A DNA stretch of 12,276 bases, taken from AV17 sp046262735. GTDB taxonomy: Bacteria > Verrucomicrobiota > Verrucomicrobiia > Chthoniobacterales > UBA10450. A program made the position numbers and the translations under genes. This document shows positions 5,458-12,276 of the stretch, one piece after another; position 1 is the stretch's first letter, and each line of letters begins with the position of its first letter. Where the stretch lies: positions 1 to 12,276 of the forward strand of contig JBHEMD010000086.1 in NCBI GenBank assembly GCA_046262735.1, written 5' to 3'. The notes under the pieces were generated by a model. That model searched no databases, was not told the origin of the DNA, and saw only the letters and a list, made by a program, of their open reading frames with translations.

Positions 5458-7872
5458 TTACTCGTAGCGCAACGCAACCATCGGATCGACAGACATCGCG
5501 CGGCGCGCCGGCAAATAGGTGGCGATCAATGCCGCCCCGCTCAAAACAATGGTGACGACGGCATAAATGGAAAGATCGTTCGCACTGACACCGTAGAGCA
5601 GACTCGACATTAAGCGCGTCACGGCCAGCGCGCCGAAAAGGCCAACCAACAGACCAATACCGATGACGGTAAAGCTTTGGCGCAAAATCATTGTGAGCAT
5701 ATCGACCTTCTGCGCGCCGAGCGCCATTCGAATTCCAATTTCCCTCGTTCGTTGCGCCACCGAATAAGCGATCACGCCGTAAATACCGATGGCGGCGAGC
5801 AGCATTGCCACGCCGGCGAAACAGCCGAGCAACATCATATTGAATTTCGGCTGGGCGAGCGTCGTGCCGATGAGCTGGGGCAATGGCGTTAAGCCTGGAA
5901 AATAAATATCGCCATCCACTTCATGAATGGCATTGCGGGCCGCGGTTTCGAGCCCACTCAGTTTATCGAGAGCGGTGCGCAGGACGACATGCATCCGCCG
6001 CTCGGGGTCTTGTTGGAACGGAATGTAAAATTCCGGAATCGGCTCGATCGCAAGCGATTCGTGCCGGGTGTTGCCGACGACGCCGACGATTTCCAGCGTG
6101 GCGGGTTTTTCTATCTCAGAAATGTCGAGGAGAATGTGTTCGCCAAGCGCGTTACCGCCGTTGAAGAATTTTCTGACAAACGCCTCGTTCACCATCACTA
6201 CCCGGATTGAATCTTTGTTGTCCCGCGACGTAAACGTGCGGCCGGTTAAAAGCGGAATGTGCATCGCACGGAAGTAAGCGCTGTTGATGGTGAGATGCGA
6301 AGCATTGGGATGATTGCCTACGCCTGGATCCGGCCGGCCGGCGATCCAAAACGATGATGCGCGATCGTTATTTGAAAAAGGAAGCGGCATCGCACCGCCG
6401 GCCGCCTCCACTCCAGGAAGGGACTGTAGTTTAATGTCGAGGCGTTCGAAAAACTCCCGTTGTTTAACCGGATCGGAATATTTTGAGCGCGGCAACGAGA
6501 GATCGATCATGACCGCGCGAGACGCTTCAAACCCGGGATTGGTCGAACGCAAATTACCGAAGCTCTTGATCAGCAATCCCGCGCCGGCGAGAAGCAACAT
6601 CGACAAGGCTACTTGCGCGATCACGAGCAACGAGCGCAGCCGATGCGATTCAGGGCCAACCGCGCCGCGATCCCCTTCCTGCAAAGATTCGTTCACATTC
6701 GGCCGCGAAACCTGTAACGCCGGGACCAAGGCAAATAAAAGCGTGCTAAGCACAGCCGCGCCGAGCGTGAAGAGGACGACCAGGCCGTTGACACGAGTTT
6801 CGTCCAGCCGCGGAACATCGCGCGGCCCAAATAATCTCAACAGATCGATCCCCCACCAGGCGATGAGTAAACCGCCAACCGCGCCAATCAGTGCGAGAAT
6901 GAATCCTTCGCCGAGCAATTGACGCACGATACGGACCCGACCAGCCCCGAGCACGGTGCGAATCGCGATTTCACGGCGTCGCTGAGTCGCGCGCGCGAGC
7001 AAAAGGTTAGCAACATTGGCGCACGCAATCAGGAGGACAAAGAACACCGCGGCCAAAACGGTGAGCAATGCTGGACGCACATCACCGACGAGATCTTGAT
7101 GCAACGAAATCGCGTAGTAACTGCGCCCAGTATTGGTATCGGGGTATTGTTTTTCCATGCGGGCCGCGATCGCATTGATTTCAGCGCTCGCCTGTTTGAC
7201 CTCGACTCCCTCTTTCAAGCGCCCGACAAAGCGAAGAAAATGAGAGCCGCGATTTTTCACCGCATCGGCCACCAGCGGTTGCAACGGATTAAAATATTCG
7301 CATCTGATCCCAATGGGATAATGAAATCCCGCCGGCATTACGCCGATCACGGTGTAAGGCCGAAGCGAAAGTAGAATTTCCCGGCCAATAATGTTCCGAT
7401 CGGAATTGAACTCGCGTTGCCAGGTTTCATAGGTCAGGACAACAACGCGGGAATCGGCGGTCTCTTCATCGCGGGTAAATGTGCGACCGAGAAACGGCCG
7501 CGCTGACAAGACACGGAAAATATCAGAAGTGACCGCCAGGCCTTCGAGCTCGCGAGATTCGTTGCCGGTTCCAAGAATCGTGCTCGCGCGGGTGTAGGCA
7601 AACAAACCATCAACCGTTTGCGATTGATCGCGGATGTCGGCGTAATCAGGAAAAGATCCGGTCTCCTTGTCGGACTCGTTCGTAACTTTACTCCAAACCG
7701 AAATGAGCTGGTCTGGCTTCGAAAACGGCAGCGGCCGAAGCAAAACGGTGTCGATCACGCTGAAGATGGCGCTGTTGGCGCCGATGCCGAGAGCGAGAGT
7801 CAAAATGGCAATGGCGGTGAAGCCGGGCGCCTTCGCCAACATTCGCAACGCGTATTTCAAATCGGTCAGCAT
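5458..7872 (-). CDS. ADOP-family orphan ABC permease (MacB/FtsX type), first from the left
   Basis: At 804 residues this is full length for the family (about 800). It opens with the family signature MLTDLKYALRMLAKAPGF, then a first membrane helix (~20-40), an extracytoplasmic MacB-type core domain (~45-260), an FtsX block of helices (~268-390) containing RRREIAIRTVLGAGR (298-312), a further helix (~415-435), a second core domain (~440-650), and a second FtsX block (~675-800) with RTREIGIRMALGAQ. It ends LPARRAMSVDPMVALRYE. Relatives of MacB act as mechanotransmission permeases with a separate ATPase; none is encoded in this window and substrates of the family are unknown. The start lies 11 nt after the stop of the next gene upstream with no clear Shine-Dalgarno, suggesting translational coupling. 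Its end faces the aminotransferase-like gene, 16 nt apart. Confidence 0.93.
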   Translation of the reverse strand: MLTDLKYALRMLAKAPGFTAIAILTLALGIGANSAIFSVIDTVLLRPLPFSKPDQLISVWSKVTNESDKETGSFPDYADIRDQSQTVDGLFAYTRASTILGTGNESRELEGLAVTSDIFRVLSARPFLGRTFTRDEETADSRVVVLTYETWQREFNSDRNIIGREILLSLRPYTVIGVMPAGFHYPIGIRCEYFNPLQPLVADAVKNRGSHFLRFVGRLKEGVEVKQASAEINAIAARMEKQYPDTNTGRSYYAISLHQDLVGDVRPALLTVLAAVFFVLLIACANVANLLLARATQRRREIAIRTVLGAGRVRIVRQLLGEGFILALIGAVGGLLIAWWGIDLLRLFGPRDVPRLDETRVNGLVVLFTLGAAVLSTLLFALVPALQVSRPNVNESLQEGDRGAVGPESHRLRSLLVIAQVALSMLLLAGAGLLIKSFGNLRSTNPGFEASRAVMIDLSLPRSKYSDPVKQREFFERLDIKLQSLPGVEAAGGAMPLPFSNNDRASSFWIAGRPDPGVGNHPNASHLTINSAYFRAMHIPLLTGRTFTSRDNKDSIRVVMVNEAFVRKFFNGGNALGEHILLDISEIEKPATLEIVGVVGNTRHESLAIEPIPEFYIPFQQDPERRMHVVLRTALDKLSGLETAARNAIHEVDGDIYFPGLTPLPQLIGTTLAQPKFNMMLLGCFAGVAMLLAAIGIYGVIAYSVAQRTREIGIRMALGAQKVDMLTMILRQSFTVIGIGLLVGLFGALAVTRLMSSLLYGVSANDLSIYAVVTIVLSGAALIATYLPARRAMSVDPMVALRYE

Positions 7873-7883
7873 AACGGGTGTGT

Positions 7884-10355
7884 TTACTCAGCGCGGAGCG
7901 CGATTGCGGGATGGACACGACTGGCTCGTCGCGCTGGAAGCCAGCAGGCCAGCGCGGTCGAAGCGGCGAGCACGACAGCCGCGGCCAAACACGCCAAAAT
8001 ATTCGGCGCGGGCATCGCCGACCATTGATGTTGAACGAGGCGCACGATCCCCCACGTAACCAAACCGCCGCCAATAAATCCGGCACCCAGAAGATTCGCC
8101 CCCTGCTTCGATACAAGCTGAACTAATTGGGCGGCAGTTGCTCCCAGGGCACTGCGGATTCCGAACTCGCGCTCGCGTCGCGAGACTTGCAAGCTCAGCA
8201 ACCCATATAGTCCAACGGCGGCGAGGACCAATCCGAGGACACCGAACAGACAAAGAAGAACGAAAATAAATCGTTCGGTTGTTCGCGATTGAGCCGCCGC
8301 TTGATCTAACGAAATGATTTCATAGGCCGCAACGCGCGAATCGGAGCGCTTCACCGCCGCACGTATCCCGGAATCGAGCGCGCCGGTGTTGCCAGTAGTC
8401 ACAACGATGAAAGTGAACTCATCGATCAAGGTCGGTCCGAGCGCGACCATTTGGGTCACGGGCCGCGCGAGCATTCCCACCACTTCGCCGTCTCGTGGAT
8501 CGGCGATCGCCTTCATGTCCTCGACCATCCCTACGACGGTCAGCCAGGGCCGCGGACCATCGAGCCGACCCCATTTCACCCGTTTACCGATCGGGTTTTG
8601 ATCGGGCCAGAAACGTCGCGCAAACGCGCGACTGACGATGCAAACCGGCGTCGAATCCCGCCGATCAAAATCGGAAAACTCGCGGCCTTGCAACAAATGC
8701 TGGCCCATCGTTTTGAAATAATTCGACGGCGCGGTGCGCAAATAGGCGAGATAAAAACCGCTCGGCTGCGGAGGCGACACGCCTTCCGGATTGCAACTAA
8801 TCAAGTTGCGGGGAGCGGTCATGGGTGATGGTTCCGTCGCCGTGACCGCTGTCACGCCCGGAATCTTCTGCAATTCCGCCAGCGTCGAATAGACCGTGTG
8901 CTGGGTTTGCTCGGAAGCGGTAAAGAGCTGGTCCGAAACTGCGATCTTAAAGGCGACGCGATGATCGGTGGAGAATCCCCACGGTTCTTCAACGAGTTTG
9001 TGGAAATATTGCGCCGCGGTCAGGCTTGCCATCATCAATGCGGCCGCGATCGCCAGTTGCACAACTACAAAGAGCGCGAGAAGACGCCGCGTAGCGCGGT
9101 CGAGCGTCGCGCTGCGCGAACCCAAACGGATGGCGCCGCGAAGCTCGACTCGCGATGCCCGCAATGCCGGAAGAAAACCGAAACCAAGCCCAACCAGCAA
9201 CATCGCGCCCGCGGCAAAGCCAAAGACCGGCCAATCGAACCGAACTGCGTAATCGAATTCCCGCATCGCGCTGCCGGTTGCGTCCGCGCCTTCCGGACTC
9301 ATGGCCACGAGCGCGGGCGTTATCCAAGAGGCGAGAACAAGGCCAGCGATTGTCCCCAAGATCGACAATAGGATTGCCTGGACAACTTGTTGCCTAACAA
9401 GTCGTCCGACGCCGGCACCCAGAGCCGAGCGCAGCGCGAATTCGCCTTCGCGTTCCACCACGCGCGTAAGCAACAGTCCGGCAAAGTTCACTGCCGCAAT
9501 GAGCAGCGCACATAAAGCCGCCGCGACGATGACCATGATTTTCGGACGCAAATCCATGACAAAGCTTTCGCGCAACCTGGGCAGATACGCGCCGTGGGCA
9601 TTGTTCGGATCGGGCTGTGCCTGTTTGATCGCAGCGCAGATTCCTTTCATCCGAACTTCCGCCTCGGTTGCGATCAGGCCCTTCTGTAGACGCGCCACTC
9701 CGTAGAGATAGTGATTCGTCCCTCGGGCTGTCGATCTTGCCGGCAACGCAAGCGGCAACCAAACGTTAGCACGGTATGGATGGCGAAATGATTTCGGCAT
9801 CACGCCAACAATCGTCCTCGAGATGCCATCGACCGGAATCGTCGCCCCGATCACATCCGCACGCGCGCCAAGATGTTGTCGCCAGAAATCGTCACTCACG
9901 ATCGCCACCGCGGGGCCTCCTTCGCGATCTTCCTCTTCTGAAAAATTGCGACCAAGCGCCGGTTGCAATCCGACAACGGACATAAAGTTCGCACTGATTC
10001 GCGCTGCCGGAACGTACTGCGCGGGATTGTCGCCGACGAGACCGATAGTCACATTGGCGCCAGTCGCTGCGGCAACATCTTCGAAGACATCGTGGCCAAA
10101 TTCGCGCCACTGCTGGAAAGTCTGCTCACTTAGACTAAGGGTCGAGCCCCGCGCGCCGTTATCATCCGTGGCCTCATACGCGCGCACCAGGCGATAAGAG
10201 TCCGGGAATGGCAAAGGTCGCAGCAGGGTGCCTTCTACAACGGAAAAGATCGCGGTGTTCGCGCCGATGCCGAGAGCAAGGATCGAGATCGCGACCGCGG
10301 GGAAGCCGGGCGCCTTCACCAGCATTCGCAACGCGTATTTTAAATCAGCCAACAT
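7884..10355 (-). CDS. ADOP-family orphan ABC permease (MacB/FtsX type), second in the array
   Basis: This 823-residue protein has the same plan as its neighbours: start MLADLKYALRMLVKAPGFP, one helix, a MacB-type core domain with TIVGVMPKSF, an FtsX block with REGEFALRSALGAG, a second core domain with TVVGMVEDMK, a second FtsX block with REREFGIRSALGA, and the end LPARRASRVHPAIALRAE. A good Shine-Dalgarno, AGGAGA (10370-10365 on the minus strand), directly follows the stop codon of the upstream gene, 9 nt before the ATG, so start and operon membership are well supported. It is the most divergent of the three in its FtsX motifs, for example AAVNFAGLLLTR where the others have ANVANLLLAR or SNVANLLLVR. 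The role is unknown; export or sensing across the envelope is inferred from MacB. Confidence 0.93.
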   Translation of the reverse strand: MLADLKYALRMLVKAPGFPAVAISILALGIGANTAIFSVVEGTLLRPLPFPDSYRLVRAYEATDDNGARGSTLSLSEQTFQQWREFGHDVFEDVAAATGANVTIGLVGDNPAQYVPAARISANFMSVVGLQPALGRNFSEEEDREGGPAVAIVSDDFWRQHLGARADVIGATIPVDGISRTIVGVMPKSFRHPYRANVWLPLALPARSTARGTNHYLYGVARLQKGLIATEAEVRMKGICAAIKQAQPDPNNAHGAYLPRLRESFVMDLRPKIMVIVAAALCALLIAAVNFAGLLLTRVVEREGEFALRSALGAGVGRLVRQQVVQAILLSILGTIAGLVLASWITPALVAMSPEGADATGSAMREFDYAVRFDWPVFGFAAGAMLLVGLGFGFLPALRASRVELRGAIRLGSRSATLDRATRRLLALFVVVQLAIAAALMMASLTAAQYFHKLVEEPWGFSTDHRVAFKIAVSDQLFTASEQTQHTVYSTLAELQKIPGVTAVTATEPSPMTAPRNLISCNPEGVSPPQPSGFYLAYLRTAPSNYFKTMGQHLLQGREFSDFDRRDSTPVCIVSRAFARRFWPDQNPIGKRVKWGRLDGPRPWLTVVGMVEDMKAIADPRDGEVVGMLARPVTQMVALGPTLIDEFTFIVVTTGNTGALDSGIRAAVKRSDSRVAAYEIISLDQAAAQSRTTERFIFVLLCLFGVLGLVLAAVGLYGLLSLQVSRREREFGIRSALGATAAQLVQLVSKQGANLLGAGFIGGGLVTWGIVRLVQHQWSAMPAPNILACLAAAVVLAASTALACWLPARRASRVHPAIALRAE

Positions 10356-10364
10356 GATAGTGTT

Positions 10365-10370
10365 TCTCCT
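10365..10370 (-). promoter_or_regulatory. Ribosome binding site of the second ADOP permease
   Basis: AGGAGA on the minus strand abuts the TAA of the upstream permease (10373-10371) and precedes the ATG at 10355 by 9 nt. It is the clearest Shine-Dalgarno in the window; most other genes here lack one. Confidence 0.7.
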
Positions 10371-12276
10371 TTATTCGGTGCGCAACGCTTGGACTGGATC
10401 GACCATTGCCGCCCTCCGCGCCGGCAACAGGCAGGCAACCAAAGCAATCGCGGCCAGCAAGACCGTGGCTCCGCCGAGCAACGCGGGGTTGTGCGCCGAA
10501 ACCTCAAAGAGTTGCGACGCGATCAATCTTCCGAGCACGAACGCGACCACGATGCCGATGGCAAGTCCAATCACGACCGGCTTCATGCCTTGATTCACAA
10601 CAAGGCGCAGCACATCGCGGGTTTGCGCGCCGAGCGCCATTCGAACGCCGATTTCTCCTGTGCGTTGTTCGACCGTGTAAGCAACTGCGCCATAAATTCC
10701 GATGCCGGCGAGGAGCAGCGCTACGCCCGCAAAAACGCCAAGCAACACCATCACCAGCTTGGCCTGGCCGAGTGCCTCCGCCATGATCTCGCTGTATGGC
10801 TGCGGCCAGGTCAGGGCAAGGTTCGGGTCGATCCCACGCAAGGCCGCTTTCACTGAGCGCGTAATCGTCTCCGGCGGGAGCGGACTGCGCACCACGATTC
10901 TGGGGTATGGGTAATTGTCCTGCGCGAACGGGCGATAAAATTCCATGTTGTTCGCCTGACTCAATTGCACCGAGCGCACGTCGCCGACGACGCCGACAAT
11001 CTCGACCGGCACGCTGCGGTTCGTGATCAGCAACGTTTTGCCGATCGGGTTCTCATCGCCAAACACCGTCTTCGCGCCCGCTTTGCTGATGATGATGACG
11101 TTCGGATGATCGAGCACGTCCTGCTCGTTGAAGTCGCGCCCGGCGATCAACGGAATGCCCACAGCGCGGAACCAGCCCGGCATGACTTCGTTCGACGGCG
11201 CGCCTTTTCGCTCGGCAACCGGAGGCACGTTGCCTTCAGGCCGCGTGTAGAGAGTCGCGCCCGGGCTGCCGAAGAGCGGAAAAGTGGTGCTCACCATCAC
11301 GTCCTCGAATCCCGGAGTCCCGCGCAACGCCGTTTGCAATTGTTCGGCAAACCGAGCGCGGCTCGCGTTATCGGGATATTGGGCCTCCGACAGCGCCGTG
11401 ACTCCGATCCAGAGGTGGTCCGGGTTGAAACCGGGATCCTGCTGACTCAGGCGCACGAAACTCGTGATGAGCAACGACGCGCCCGCCAGCAGCGTGACCG
11501 AGAGCGCCACCTGCGCGCCCACCAGAATTTTGCGGAACCGCTGTTGCCGCACACTGCCTTGCGTGCCGCGGCCGCCTTCCTTGAGCGCATCGACGAGATC
11601 CGCGCGCGAGCTTTGCAGCGCCGGATAAAGACCCATCGCGAACCCGGTCAGAAGTGAAAGCCCGATCGTGAACAAGAGTACAGGCCCGGAGAGCGCGCTC
11701 GCGCTTCCCTGTTCGATCGGCAGGAAGTTCGCCGCCAGTTTCGGGACGAACGGAACCAACCACCACGCCAGGACCGCGCCGAAAATTCCCGCAAGCAGAC
11801 TGATGAGCACGCTTTCGAAAACAAAAAGTCGCAGAACGCTGCCACGAGTCGCGCCCAACGCCAGCCGGAGCGAAATCTCGCGACGCCGTCCGCTGAAGCG
11901 CACCAGCAGCAGGTTCGCCACGTTACTGCAAGCGATGAGCAAAACGAACCCGACTGCCGTGAGCAGAGTTGCGAATCCCGGGCGCAGATTCTCCGTCACA
12001 TCTTCCGGAAGCGTCTTGATGATGTTATGGAATTGCGCGTCGCCCTTATCCGGAAATTGCGAGGCGTAACTGTTCTCGAGCGTGCCCAGCGCCGCCTTCG
12101 CCTGGTCAAGTGTGACGCCCGGCTTCAGGCGCCCGACCACCCGCAGGAAGGTCGAGCCGCGCATCATCTGCTCATGGGAAAAACTTGGGATGGCCATCGG
12201 CTTCGTCGTCCAGATATCGGCCCTTGGTGTCCCCGTCCAGGAAACCGGCAGCTTCGGAATCACACCCACGATCGTG
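10371..12276 (-). CDS. ADOP-family orphan ABC permease, N-terminus beyond the right edge
   Basis: The frame is open to the right edge and starts within the family motif TIVGVIPKLP, which aligns near residue 174 of the 804-residue paralog, so about 170-180 N-terminal residues lie outside. Any GTG near 12269 is internal, not a start. The visible part holds the end of the first MacB-type core domain, an FtsX block (IACSNVANLLLVRFSGRRRE), a linker helix (ILVGAQVALSVTLLAGASLL), the second core domain with VEIVGVVGDVR, and a second FtsX block with RTGEIGVRMALGAQ, ending LPARRAAMVDPVQALRTE. It resembles the 804-residue gene more than the middle one in these motifs. It lies upstream in the same array, with 15 nt to the next start. 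Confidence 0.92.
   Translation of the reverse strand, partial: TIVGVIPKLPVSWTGTPRADIWTTKPMAIPSFSHEQMMRGSTFLRVVGRLKPGVTLDQAKAALGTLENSYASQFPDKGDAQFHNIIKTLPEDVTENLRPGFATLLTAVGFVLLIACSNVANLLLVRFSGRRREISLRLALGATRGSVLRLFVFESVLISLLAGIFGAVLAWWLVPFVPKLAANFLPIEQGSASALSGPVLLFTIGLSLLTGFAMGLYPALQSSRADLVDALKEGGRGTQGSVRQQRFRKILVGAQVALSVTLLAGASLLITSFVRLSQQDPGFNPDHLWIGVTALSEAQYPDNASRARFAEQLQTALRGTPGFEDVMVSTTFPLFGSPGATLYTRPEGNVPPVAERKGAPSNEVMPGWFRAVGIPLIAGRDFNEQDVLDHPNVIIISKAGAKTVFGDENPIGKTLLITNRSVPVEIVGVVGDVRSVQLSQANNMEFYRPFAQDNYPYPRIVVRSPLPPETITRSVKAALRGIDPNLALTWPQPYSEIMAEALGQAKLVMVLLGVFAGVALLLAGIGIYGAVAYTVEQRTGEIGVRMALGAQTRDVLRLVVNQGMKPVVIGLAIGIVVAFVLGRLIASQLFEVSAHNPALLGGATVLLAAIALVACLLPARRAAMVDPVQALRTE

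Noticed and set aside
6314..6922. 202-codon plus-strand frame
   Set aside because: Antisense shadow inside the 804-residue ADOP permease, which has full-length family homology.
1..12276. CRISPR arrays, tRNA/rRNA genes, insertion sequences, prophage
   Set aside because: No spaced direct repeats, cloverleaf, transposase or integrase features were seen.

Overview
The window carries seven protein-coding genes, two cut by its edges, and one strong regulatory RNA. GC-rich coding, GTG/TTG starts and a row of ~800-residue orphan MacB/FtsX-type permeases (the ADOP family) point to a soil-type Acidobacteriota or Verrucomicrobiota (for instance a Chthoniobacterales/Udaeobacter-like genome). The phylum is inferred from gene content only.

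Left part (1-3716): two paralogous APC-superfamily permeases resembling KimA, the proton-coupled K+ importer, point away from each other across a 399-base spacer. The minus-strand copy (1-1418, running off the left edge) is preceded by a well-formed ydaO/yuaA-type cyclic-di-AMP riboswitch (about 1500-1640, minus strand) with a plausible promoter just upstream. The plus-strand copy (1818-3716) has a complete C-terminal USP-like domain and shows no riboswitch. Judged against KimA residues recalled from memory, the riboswitch-controlled copy keeps the ion-site positions D36, Y43, D117, T121, E233 and Y377 (Ser replaces T230). The other copy has Asn at the D117 position.

Middle part (3719-5441): two nucleotides after the plus-strand permease starts a PAPS-type sulfotransferase-like gene, followed by a class IV (BCAT/D-AAT fold) aminotransferase-like gene. 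From memory, plants carry these two domains fused in the same order (the 'branched-chain aminotransferase-like' proteins), so this looks like the split form of an uncharacterised two-domain enzyme. The aminotransferase-like protein lacks the PLP Schiff-base lysine: the position reads Val-His-His, with no Lys between residues 141 and 171. A perfect 13-bp inverted repeat lies between the two genes.

Right part (5458-12276): three ADOP permeases lie head-to-tail on the minus strand, separated by 11-15 nt, in the order third gene (cut by the right edge), second, first. They end convergently 16 nt from the aminotransferase-like gene. No ABC ATPase is present in the window.

The most interesting unit is 1-5441: a c-di-AMP-switched KimA-like importer facing an unswitched, ion-site-altered paralog that leads a putative operon with an unusual sulfotransferase/pseudo-aminotransferase pair.
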